Assembly (NCBI RefSeq): GCF_000016665.1
Contig: NC_009523.1
Coordinates: 1,054,001-1,118,000, forward strand
From: Roseiflexus sp. RS-1
GTDB lineage: Bacteria > Chloroflexota > Chloroflexia > Chloroflexales > Roseiflexaceae
Length of the DNA: 64,000 bases
Reading direction: 5' to 3'
Numbering within the stretch: position 1 is the first letter of the stretch; every line of letters begins with the position of its first letter. The position numbers and the translations under genes were made by a program. Under the pieces are notes generated by a model that searched no databases, was not told the DNA's origin, and worked only from the letters and a program-made list of their open reading frames with translations. Positions 28,379 to 35,898 of the stretch are shown here, in pieces.

Positions 28379-29957
28379 GGTGCACCTCTTTCGATATCCT
28401 GGAATGTCTGGGACGAAGCATGCGGCGCAACCGTTCCCATGGGCGGCGCGCCTGCGTGACGTGATCTTCAGTGCATATGTGTGGACTGTACTGTGCGGTG
28501 ATAAACACGTCTGTCAGATCGGCGATGTCCGATGAGGCTTCGGGCAGTGCGCGTTCCAGGCGCGCAGCGTACTCATACGGCGTCTGGGAAGGGTGGCGCT
28601 CGACGCCGCACTGCGCGGCGCGGCGTAATGTTGCCAGGTAGAAGTAGCGCACACGTTCACGCGGCGGCAGGCGTCGCAGGTTGATCGTCCTGCGATGCCT
28701 GGTCGAAGTTCCCGACGGACGGCGCAACGCTTCGTCCGCCGCCCGGATCGCCAGCGTTGCCCATGACGCTCCCTGTTGCCAGATCGAGCGCAACCAGGCG
28801 ATCAGCGCCCGGATCGTCGCTGCGATGCCGAATCGTTGCAGCAGTGGCGTATGACGCTGCGCAACAATCGCAAGGGCATATCCGGCGAGCAGCAGCATGC
28901 ATGCCCAGAAAACCAGTGCCGCAAGCAGGTTGGGATCTCGTTCGACCGACGGCGGCGATACGGGTGGCGGCGGCGGCAATCCCGATGCTGCAGGTGCGCC
29001 ATCTGGCGCGAAGAGCGCGAGGATCCATGCAGGCAACGACAGGATCAGCGCCAGAATCCAGGTCAGCACGTACCCGATCATTGCCAGCGCATATCCGAGC
29101 ACACCGAGGAACGCGCGCAGCGTATCAAGCAGACCGAGCGCATAGGAACGCGGCAGCAAAGCCGCGCCTGCAACCATCAGAAGGATCAGCGCCCAACTGC
29201 TTCGCACCCATCGCCGTTCGACAAGCGGCGCAACGTGCGCGCCTTCCTGCGCCCACTTTGCCTGGATCACCACCAGTCGCGCGCGACTGTACAGCACAAA
29301 TCCGCTCACCACGTATGTCAGCGACGCTGCAATGCTGAGCGGCGCCAGTGGACGGGGCGGTCCGCCGATTGTGGTCGTATTCACCGCTTCACCCGCGAGT
29401 GCGATCAGCAACAGTGCGCCGCCGATCACAAAACGCGCACCGATCCGTTCGAGCGCCAGCGAGCGATCCACTGCAACCAGCGCGGCGAGGCGGCGATTAT
29501 CATCATCCGATGGGTGAGCTGGCAGCAGGAGCGCCAGTGTGTTCAGATCGCGCATCGAAAGATGCGCCAGAACGCCAACAACCACGCCAGCGACCATAAA
29601 CGCGCCAAAAGCAGCATCGAACACGGAGAGCGGGTCGTACAGCCAGCGTTGCAGATCATCAGCAAGCGATACGTCTGCGATGCTAAGCGACGCGATCAGG
29701 CGCATCACAACCGCCATAACGAAGAGTTCCGGCACGAGATAGCGTGCCAGTTCGATCGTCGTCAATCGTGTGGATCGCGCGACATAGTGAACAATGCCGG
29801 CTTCCAGCCCAATCAGAAAGCAGACAATCACCAGATAGATCGGTTGCCATCCGGGAAAGAGTCGCTGGAGCGCACCCGACACCGCTGCTGCGAGCGACGC
29901 AAGCATTAACGCGACCAGAAACACCACCCGCAGATTGAACGTCACGCCAGGAGGCAC
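28359..29957 (-). CDS. Polytopic membrane protein with C-terminal DUF4129
   Basis: The protein is about 532 residues if it starts at GTG 29957, after AGGGTGA. The frame is open to 30059 without a better start. There are roughly nine membrane helices, with proline-rich cytoplasmic or extracytoplasmic loops (GLPPPPPVSPPSVERD). The last 110 residues fit DUF4129 (ERVRYFYLATLRRAAQCGVERHPSQTPYEYAARL), a domain often found with transglutaminase-like and MoxR systems. Its 3' end overlaps the URO-D gene by 20 bases. The function is unknown; the domain suggests a membrane-bound protein-processing role. Divergent from lgt. Confidence 0.75.
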   Translation of the reverse strand: MPPGVTFNLRVVFLVALMLASLAAAVSGALQRLFPGWQPIYLVIVCFLIGLEAGIVHYVARSTRLTTIELARYLVPELFVMAVVMRLIASLSIADVSLADDLQRWLYDPLSVFDAAFGAFMVAGVVVGVLAHLSMRDLNTLALLLPAHPSDDDNRRLAALVAVDRSLALERIGARFVIGGALLLIALAGEAVNTTTIGGPPRPLAPLSIAASLTYVVSGFVLYSRARLVVIQAKWAQEGAHVAPLVERRWVRSSWALILLMVAGAALLPRSYALGLLDTLRAFLGVLGYALAMIGYVLTWILALILSLPAWILALFAPDGAPAASGLPPPPPVSPPSVERDPNLLAALVFWACMLLLAGYALAIVAQRHTPLLQRFGIAATIRALIAWLRSIWQQGASWATLAIRAADEALRRPSGTSTRHRRTINLRRLPPRERVRYFYLATLRRAAQCGVERHPSQTPYEYAARLERALPEASSDIADLTDVFITAQYSPHICTEDHVTQARRPWERLRRMLRPRHSRISKEVHHVDDAP

Positions 29958-30052
29958 GCTGTCACCCTGCCAGACTGAGTCAAGCCATACTTCCGTATGC
30001 TGCGCTGCTCCTTCTATGGTACCACAGGAACGCCGGTCGAGCGTCGAAATTA

Positions 30053-30081
30053 TTGACACCTGTGCGGTTGAGGTCTACAAT
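30053..30081 (+). promoter_or_regulatory. Sigma-70-type promoter of lgt
   Basis: TTGACA (30053-30058), 17-base spacer, TACAAT (30076-30081). The predicted start is near 30088, giving a short leader with GGGGAG before ATG 30112. Confidence 0.75.
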
Positions 30082-30111
30082 ATCCGCTATTCTGTAAAGG
30101 GGAGCGGTCGT

Positions 30112-30987
30112 ATGGGACTCTATCCGCCTGATGATCCATTTCTCATCAATACGTCTCTTTTCGGCATTCCGCTTGTCGTGCGCTGGTATGGCGTCATCAT
30201 CGTCAGTGGTGCGATGCTGGCAGGTTGGATCGCTGCCAGACGCACTCGCCAGCGCGGGTATGATCCGGAGCATATCTGGAACCTGCTGCTGGTTGGAATG
30301 ATCTCTGGCATCATCGGCGCGCGCGCCTATTATGTCCTGTTTGAGTGGCCCCGCTTCGCCGGTGCATCGTGGCTGGAGATTGTCAACCCGGCGACGGGCG
30401 GGCTGGCGATCCATGGAGCGCTGATCGGCGCTGTGGTTGCGGCTGCGCTCTACACACGCTGGCAGCGCCTGCCGTTGCGCATCTTTCTCGATATTGCCAT
30501 GCCTCCCTTCCTGCTGGCGCAGGCGATCGGGCGCTGGGGCAACTTTATGAACCAGGAGGCGTATGGCAGCCCGACACACCTGGGTTTTGGCGTCCTGATC
30601 GACGAGCAGCATCGCATCGGTCCGTACCGCGATATGCAGCAGTTTCCGCCCGATACCCTGTTTCATCCGACATTTCTCTACGAATCGGTCTGGAATCTCA
30701 TCGGTTTCGGGGTGTTGATCTGGCTGGAGCGACGCCTGCGCGACTGGCTGCGTCCGCTCGATATTGCGTTGTTCTATGCGATCTGGTACGGACTGGGGCG
30801 CTTCTGGATCGAAGGATTCCGCACCGACAGTCTGTGTTTGAGCGGTATCGGCGGAACATGCGAGGGGTCGTTGCGTGTGGCGCAACTGGTCAGTCTGCTC
30901 ATGGTCATTGGTGGTGTGGTTGGTCTGGCAATCAATCACCATTACGCCGCCACACACGGAACGCAACCAAAGAGCGCTGAACGTTAG
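30112..30987 (+). CDS. lgt: Prolipoprotein diacylglyceryl transferase
   Basis: The protein is 291 residues from ATG 30112. The frame extends upstream to 29935, but GGGGAG and the promoter fix this start. The Lgt signature GRWGNFMNQEAYG is at 140-152, the N-terminal VRWYGVI and IHGALIG motifs are present, and seven hydrophobic helices fit the family. It moves diacylglycerol from phosphatidylglycerol to the lipobox Cys of prolipoproteins in the membrane. Three lipoprotein-type substrates occur in this window (15272, 38809, 59990). Most of the internal loop region needed for activity is intact. Confidence 0.95.
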   Translation: MGLYPPDDPFLINTSLFGIPLVVRWYGVIIVSGAMLAGWIAARRTRQRGYDPEHIWNLLLVGMISGIIGARAYYVLFEWPRFAGASWLEIVNPATGGLAIHGALIGAVVAAALYTRWQRLPLRIFLDIAMPPFLLAQAIGRWGNFMNQEAYGSPTHLGFGVLIDEQHRIGPYRDMQQFPPDTLFHPTFLYESVWNLIGFGVLIWLERRLRDWLRPLDIALFYAIWYGLGRFWIEGFRTDSLCLSGIGGTCEGSLRVAQLVSLLMVIGGVVGLAINHHYAATHGTQPKSAER

Positions 30988-31016
30988 GTGTCACATCCTG
31001 TGGTGAATGTGGAGGG

Positions 31017-31039
31017 AAGAGGCGCCTGCTGCGCCTCTT
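31017..31039 (+). terminator. Rho-independent-like terminator after lgt
   Basis: AAGAGGCGC-CTGCT-GCGCCTCTT is a 9-bp stem ending in TCTTTCT, 30 bases past the lgt stop. The U-tract is weak. Confidence 0.6.
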
Positions 31040-31632
31040 TCTCCGTCTTGTTGTCTGCCGGTGCTGCACCACAGACGATGCAGCGAGCATATGTTCCACC
31101 GGCACGGTGCAACCCTTCCACCTTCAACCTTTTACACCCGCTCCTCGACTCGTCCAACCACAAACTTCAGATACCTTCCTTCGGGAAAGTGCGCTGGCGC
31201 TGGATGATCGAGCGGTTGACCAGCCTCGTGAATGATCTGCAACCGTCGGTCGGCGATAGCGCCGGCTGCTGCCAGCGCTTCGCGGAACGCCTCCGGTCCT
31301 ACCTGGGTGGTGCAACTGGCGGTTGCCAGCAGACCGCCGGGAACGACGCAGCGCATACCAAGCGCGTTGAGCCGCGCATATGCTCGCTGGGCTGCAAAGC
31401 GACTCTCCTTGCGCCGGGCAAAACTGGGCGGATCGAGGATCACCAGATCGAAGCGCTTCCCGGAGGCGGCATACTGCTCCAGCAACTCGAAACAGTCGGC
31501 GGTTTCAAAGTGATGTCGCCCATCGTCGAGGTTGTTGAGCACGAGGTTATTTTGGGTTGCTGCCGCCAGTCCCTTGCCACTATCGACGCTAACGACCCGG
31601 CGGGCGCCGCCGCGGAGTAACTGTGTTGCTTG

Positions 31633-32595
31633 TCAAGGGGCGCTCGTATGCACAGCCGGATCCCAGGGCTTTTGCTGACGCAATATTGCGCCGAGAATAG
31701 TCAGCAGCTTGCGCATCGCAGCGACGATGGCGACCTTGCGCGGCTTGCCAGCTTGACACAGGCGCTGATCGAAGGCGCGCCTGACCAGACGGCGCCGCGT
31801 GGCCGCCAGGGTCGCCATGTACAACACGCTGCGCACATCCCTCCTGCCGCCGGAGATATGCCGGGGTTTGTGCTGTGCGCCGCTCTGATTGGCATACGGC
31901 GCAACGCCCACAAAGGCCGCCGCTTCCTTGCGATTGATGGTCCCCAGTTCGGGCAGGCGGAGCAGCAGGTTCAGTGCGGTGATCGCGCCGATGCCGGGCA
32001 CGCTTTCGCGCAGCTCCCGTTTCCGGCGCACCTCGTCGGTGCGCTCCGCCTCGTTGTCGCGTTCCTGCTCAAGCGCACGGATCTCCTGATCCAGCCAATC
32101 AATATGCTGCTGGATGCCCGGGCGGAGGTTCGGCGCGGCAGCCGTCAACCGATTGATCTCAGCCGTCCGCATCTGAATCACCTGCTCCCGCCGGACCAGC
32201 AGGTCGCGCAAGGATGCGCGCTGCTCGTCCGTCGCTTGGTGGTGCGGCGGGCGCACCCGTTCGGCAAAGCGGGCGAGCAACCGGGCATCCAGGCGGTCGG
32301 TCTTCGCCTGGCGTCCTTCCGCGTGCGCCAGGGCGCGCACGCGGCGTGGCTGCACCCGCGCCGTCGGCACGCCAGCCTGGAGCAGTTGGGCGAACACCAT
32401 GCGCTCCAGCCCGCCGGTCGCCTCCAGCACAATCAGGGTCGGCTGCAGGCGCTGGAGTCGCGTGACCAGGAGCTGGACACCTTCGTCGGTATACGGTATC
32501 GTCTCGCGTGGCGCGTGCGGGTCGGCGCCAAACGCCACATCCAGCGTCTGTTTGGAGACATCAATGCCGATAAAGAGCGACTCACGGGAAGCCAT
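31633..32595 (-). CDS. IS110-family transposase (DEDD recombinase)
   Basis: The protein is 320 residues, normal for the family. The N-terminal RuvC-like DEDD domain has Asp in FIGIDVSKQTLDVAF, Glu in VLEATGGLER and the DxxD of AKTDRLDARLLARF. The C-terminal Tnp_20 domain (SVPGIGAITALNLLLRLPELG...FVGVAPYANQSG) includes the serine-containing SGGRRDVRSVLYMAT. Both nuclease-like and serine centres needed by IS110 recombinases are present. The TGA stop is part of a TTGACA box that becomes the -35 of the circle-junction promoter. Confidence 0.95.
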   Translation of the reverse strand: MASRESLFIGIDVSKQTLDVAFGADPHAPRETIPYTDEGVQLLVTRLQRLQPTLIVLEATGGLERMVFAQLLQAGVPTARVQPRRVRALAHAEGRQAKTDRLDARLLARFAERVRPPHHQATDEQRASLRDLLVRREQVIQMRTAEINRLTAAAPNLRPGIQQHIDWLDQEIRALEQERDNEAERTDEVRRKRELRESVPGIGAITALNLLLRLPELGTINRKEAAAFVGVAPYANQSGAQHKPRHISGGRRDVRSVLYMATLAATRRRLVRRAFDQRLCQAGKPRKVAIVAAMRKLLTILGAILRQQKPWDPAVHTSAP

Positions 32596-32756
32596 ACACA
32601 GAACCTCCTGAGGAAAACGGCGCCAGCCTTGCTAGCATATGCGGGTTTGAGGGCCCAGATAACTGTTCGGCTTGGTCGCGTTGAAGGACACGGCTACCCA
32701 ACACTCCGCGGCGATCTCGTGAACCTGGCGCAGAACGGTATACCGTGTCCCGTTAG
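32596..32756 (-). ncRNA. Putative IS110 bridge RNA
   Basis: The non-coding 5' segment begins right after TATAAT (32757-32762) at the element end. Read on the minus strand it holds, in the order known for IS621, four guide-like segments. TGCGC (32728-32732) equals the target left flank TGCGC. CGCCGCGGAG (32704-32713) is fully complementary to the target right side CTCCGCGGCG. ACAGTTA (32660-32666) equals the element right end. TATGCTAG (32632-32639) pairs with the left end CTAGTATA using one G-U. Folding was not computed. The RNA assignment is inference from these matches and from the family. Confidence 0.75.
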
Positions 32757-33504
32757 ATTATACTAGCGCATAGAGCGAAAATCCGCCGGTATAGGCAAAG
32801 CAGTTCAGCACGGTTCGTCCAGCAGCAAGACCTTCGACGAACCGCCGGTTTTCACGCTGGTCGAGGAACAAACCGGTTTTTTGAGCGGCATAGAGGGCGA
32901 CAGCAAAGCGTATTCCGTGTTCGGTGATCACAACCTCGCGCGGCAGCGCTTCGCCGTGCAGGATTCGCAGACGCGCGCCGCTCTCCCCGTCAGGCGCTGT
33001 ATCACGATGATCTTCATACGTCGCCGGGCGCGTCCCTGCCGATCCGCGCAGCGCCACGCCGCGAAGGGTCGGGTCTACTCTGGCGAGCATTGTTGCCACC
33101 TCGTCAACCAGCGTGTAGGCGCCGACAGAGTACGTCTGGATTACAGCAAAGTCACCGTAGCGGTCGATAGTTATGCCGGGGAGTCCATCACCTTCGCCAA
33201 AAACCCAGCGATACGCAGTGATGCCCGCAGCCCGCAATGGAGCGCGAAGTTCCCAGGCCCTCATCAGTTGATCGCGCAACCAGATGGTATCAGGCGGACG
33301 GCGCGTCGAGAAAATACGTAACGCAATCGGCCCCTCCGCATCCCACAACGCATATCCCCGCCACGCGCCGCAACGAACCGCCACCCACACGCCGGAAGGC
33401 AGGCGCACGTTGGGCGGCACATGGTCGCGGTAGACCCAGGGATGCCCCTGAGCCAGGCGCTCGCGCAGGAACGCCGGCAGCGCGATTTCTGGAAGATGCA
33501 CCAT

Positions 33505-33923
33505 GGTTTGTACTATTGGATATTAAGATCCTGACAGATCGAACGTCTGCGTGCGAACCGGATCGCCTGGTACTATCACGCGCAGTGTAGCATGATCCTG
33601 AGGTCACTGCACAAAAAGGCGCCTCCACTGCAAAAACTCACTGCCAAGACGCCGGGGACGCAGAGATTTCCATCAATCGCTCGCTGCGTCTGCTGCGCCG
33701 CTGTGGTGACATGACCTTTTTGCAGCAGACTCATAAGGTGTTTTCCGAGCGACGTGCAGCACTGCATCTGGTGCATCTCTTGATCAGACGTATCTCTTGA
33801 GATGCTTGAGCGATTATTACAAAGAGAGAGGGTGAAACCTGCCTTCATTTGTCGCGTATGTTCAGGCATAAGCGTGTGATATGATCGTGTCAGGTTACTG
33901 TATGAAAAGGGAGAGACGTCGCA
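33505..33923. other. Intergenic region without a convincing gene
   Basis: The only structure seen is the repeat-like element at 33626-33725. Frames in this stretch look like chance ORFs, rich in His, Arg and Cys. A TATAAT-poor region precedes the small membrane gene at 33924. Confidence 0.6.
33626..33725. repeat. MITE-like element with CACTGCAAAAA ends, copy 1
   Basis: It starts CACTGCAAAAACTCAC and ends with TGACCTTTTTGCAG, so the ends are inverted CTGCAAAAA. The same two ends flank 54483-54676, although the interiors differ in length and sequence. Confidence 0.55.
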
Positions 33924-34136
33924 ATGTCGTCGATACTTCCGGGAGTCTTGTGTCTGATCGTTGTTCTTGCCGTGATCGGTGCAGTCGGGTTCGTCGTGGC
34001 GCTGAAAATGGGGGTCATTGTGCATCAAGCGACGAAGCCCACACATCTGGATACCGGCAACTACACCCTTGACCAGGGGCGTGAAGTGCGACCTGAGGAA
34101 GAAAAGCGCGCACGTCTGCCGTACGACGGCGCGTAG
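33924..34136 (+). CDS. Small single-pass membrane protein
   Basis: The protein is 70 residues. One hydrophobic helix (residues 5-28, PGVLCLIVVLAVIGAVGFVVAL) is followed by a charged tail (RPEEEKRARLPYD). It is not recognised. It sits 5 bases before a second small membrane protein, so the two are probably co-expressed. The ATG follows a weak GGGAGAG. High-GC codon use and the clean hydrophobic pattern argue that it is real. Confidence 0.6.
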   Translation: MSSILPGVLCLIVVLAVIGAVGFVVALKMGVIVHQATKPTHLDTGNYTLDQGREVRPEEEKRARLPYDGA

Positions 34137-34141
34137 CAGCG

Positions 34142-34528
34142 ATGCCGATGAGTAACGCTCTGAAAATGGCGCTCGTGGTGGGGGTTGCCATCGCTGTCGA
34201 GACGCTCGTGCTTCGGCAGTTGTTCCTTGGCTTCCCCATAGGCGTCTTCGTTGGTGCGTTCCTGATCGCCAGCGCCCTCCTGGTTTTTCTTCAGCATCTG
34301 CTTATGAGGCGCTGGTTGACGCGCGCTGCTCCTCTACGCCGTCGGCACCCGCAATCCGAACCGGCGTCGAGCTTTAATCCCGGTCTCAATCCCCTGTCCA
34401 CACCGATATTCCACAGCATCGAGGCGCCGGAACGAAACGGTGCGCTTCCTGAACAGGAACAAAATGGTGTGCTTCCTGAGCAGGAACAACACGCTGCGTT
34501 GTCTGATGAAGATGGTATAATACAATAA
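34142..34528 (+). CDS. Small two-helix membrane protein
   Basis: The protein is 128 residues. Two hydrophobic segments (residues 9-27 and 31-51) are followed by a soluble tail with a duplicated acidic motif, GALPEQEQNGVLPEQEQ. It is not recognised. ATG 34142 and ATG 34148 are both possible. It follows the 70-residue membrane protein at 5 bases and precedes the uracil-DNA glycosylase, whose promoter lies in its last codons. Confidence 0.55.
   Translation: MPMSNALKMALVVGVAIAVETLVLRQLFLGFPIGVFVGAFLIASALLVFLQHLLMRRWLTRAAPLRRRHPQSEPASSFNPGLNPLSTPIFHSIEAPERNGALPEQEQNGVLPEQEQHAALSDEDGIIQ
34513..34521 (+). promoter_or_regulatory. Extended -10 promoter before uracil-DNA glycosylase
   Basis: TGGTATAAT overlaps the end of the preceding small gene and lies about 40 bases before the TTG start. 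Confidence 0.5.
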
Positions 34529-34559
34529 AGAAGTATCATAACTGGCAGGGAATAGACCG

Positions 34560-35198
34560 TTGAGTGCAGCCGAATTACTCCAGCAGATTGCCAGCGAAGT
34601 TCGCACGTGCACGGCGTGTCGATTGCATCAGTCGGCGATGAGAGCCGTTCCGGGCGAAGGTCCGCCGGATGCGAAAGTGATGTTCATTGGTGAGGCGCCC
34701 GGTTTCAATGAAGATCGCCAGGGTCGTCCATTCGTGGGGGCTGCCGGGCAATTTCTTGAAGAGTTGCTTGCGCTTGCCGGGTTGCGCCGGAGTGATGTAT
34801 TCATCGCCAACGTCATCAAACACCGCCCGCCGGGCAATCGCGATCCCGAGCCGGACGAAATTGCTGCGTGCAGTCAGTTTCTCGAACGGCAGATCGCCGC
34901 GCTGAATCCGCTGGTGATTGTGACGCTTGGGCGCTTCTCGATGGCGCGCTGGTTTCCAGGAGAGAAAATCTCCCGCATCCACGGTCAACCTCGCTGGATC
35001 GACGGACGTTTGATCGTTCCGATGATGCATCCGGCTGCGGCGCTCCATCAACCGCAGTACCGCGCTCTGATCGAAGCGGATTTTCGCAGGTTGCCGGAGT
35101 TCATTGCGCAGGCGGAAGCGCGGTCGGTGCACAGCGCTGCTCCCGTTGCGCCTGAAAAGCCCAATGATCCGGACGTGCAGCAACTGTCGCTGTTCTGA
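34560..35198 (+). CDS. udg: Type 4 (Fe-S) uracil-DNA glycosylase
   Basis: The protein is 212 residues, starting at TTG 34560. Family 4 marks are the Cys pair CTACRLHQS near 18-21, motif A GEAPGFNEDRQGRPFVG (with E and D for uracil recognition), another Cys in AACSQFLER for the 4Fe-4S cluster, and motif B MMHPAAAL. It removes uracil from deaminated DNA, which is useful in hot-spring bacteria. A membrane protein gene follows after 6 bases. Confidence 0.93.
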   Translation: MSAAELLQQIASEVRTCTACRLHQSAMRAVPGEGPPDAKVMFIGEAPGFNEDRQGRPFVGAAGQFLEELLALAGLRRSDVFIANVIKHRPPGNRDPEPDEIAACSQFLERQIAALNPLVIVTLGRFSMARWFPGEKISRIHGQPRWIDGRLIVPMMHPAAALHQPQYRALIEADFRRLPEFIAQAEARSVHSAAPVAPEKPNDPDVQQLSLF

Positions 35199-35204
35199 GC
35201 ATCT

Positions 35205-35780
35205 ATGAAGACGTATCGGCTTTCTCCGTCAGGACGACGCAGTGCAATCGTTTTGATGATCGGCGCACTGCTTATCTGGATGTTTGCGTTGTGGACGCTG
35301 CGGATCACACTCGCTACCAGTAGTGACCCCTCCGCCGGGTTGTTCCAGGCATTTCAGGAAAACCTCGACCGCGGACTTTCCGCCGGTCAGGTTATTCCTG
35401 CGTTGCTGATGGTGGTGTTGCTGATTGCGACACCACTGGTTCTCTGGGGTATTCTCGAAGAGTGGGGCGCGCAGTATACGCCAACCGACGCCGGTTTGCG
35501 GTTTACATCGCTTGGTATCGCGCTGAACTGTCCCTGGGATCGTATTACCGGCATCCGTCGCCTCGAAGAGAATGCCGATGAACCACTCGATGCCATCATG
35601 GTGAGCGACGATCTGTCATCTCAGATCAAGAATCCGCTGGTGCGCTGGCTCCACCGTCAGGCATGCGGCGACCGACGCCTGCTGATCTACCCGGGTCTTG
35701 AAGACCGCGACGATCTGCTTCAGGAGATCCGCGCGCGCACTGGTCTGACCGATGTGCAGTCGGCATTATCACAAGCATAA
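35205..35780 (+). CDS. Membrane protein with PH-like soluble domain
   Basis: The protein is 191 residues. Two hydrophobic helices are at about 14-36 and 63-83, followed by a soluble domain of mixed strands (YTPTDAGLRFTSLGIALNCPWDRITGIRRLE) that resembles bacterial PH-like domains such as YdbT/DUF304. The function is unknown. It is closely linked to udg (6 bases) and upstream of RNase J. Confidence 0.65.
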   Translation: MKTYRLSPSGRRSAIVLMIGALLIWMFALWTLRITLATSSDPSAGLFQAFQENLDRGLSAGQVIPALLMVVLLIATPLVLWGILEEWGAQYTPTDAGLRFTSLGIALNCPWDRITGIRRLEENADEPLDAIMVSDDLSSQIKNPLVRWLHRQACGDRRLLIYPGLEDRDDLLQEIRARTGLTDVQSALSQA

Positions 35781-35799
35781 CAGGCTGTGGCGCAGCCTG
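35781..35799 (+). terminator. Hairpin after membrane protein gene
   Basis: CAGGCTG-TGGCG-CAGCCTG begins right at the stop codon. It has no T-run, so it may be a pause or processing site rather than a true terminator. Confidence 0.4.
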
Positions 35800-35898
35800 T
35801 AATGATATTCGGAATAACAACAGAGCCGCTCCAGCAGCGGCCGGAAAGGAAAGGAGCGTAGCAGGGACCGCAACAATGGTCGCTGCTCACAGGCGCTT

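Larger units (their letters stand above)
31618..32766 (-). mobile_element. IS110-family insertion sequence (1149 bp) in an rlmI-like gene
   Basis: The boundaries come from comparing the two gene halves. A CT dinucleotide core (AG on plus) is at both junctions, 31616-31617 and 32765-32766. No terminal inverted repeats and no longer target duplication are seen, as expected for IS110. The transposase fills most of the element, leaving 13 bases 3' of the stop region and about 170 bases 5' of the start. The 5'-heavy layout is that of the IS110 subgroup that encodes a bridge RNA upstream of the transposase. The copy looks intact, so it may be active. Confidence 0.9.
31132..33504 (-). pseudogene. 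RlmI-like 23S rRNA methyltransferase gene interrupted by IS110
   Basis: The 5' part (33504 to 32767) encodes a PUA-like N-terminus (HPWVYRDHVPPNVRLPSG) and the start of the Rossmann core (VLNCFAYTGGFSLYA). The 3' part (31615 to 31132) continues with RGGARRVVSVDSGKGLAAAT, the motif IV FDLVILDPPSFARRK and the C-terminus. Removing the 1149-bp element with one CT core joins the two in frame as 407 residues, close to the intact 400-residue paralogue at 47214-48416. The family methylates C5 of a cytosine in 23S rRNA. The split product lacks the catalytic loop and should be inactive. The missing activity may be covered by the paralogue. Confidence 0.9.
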
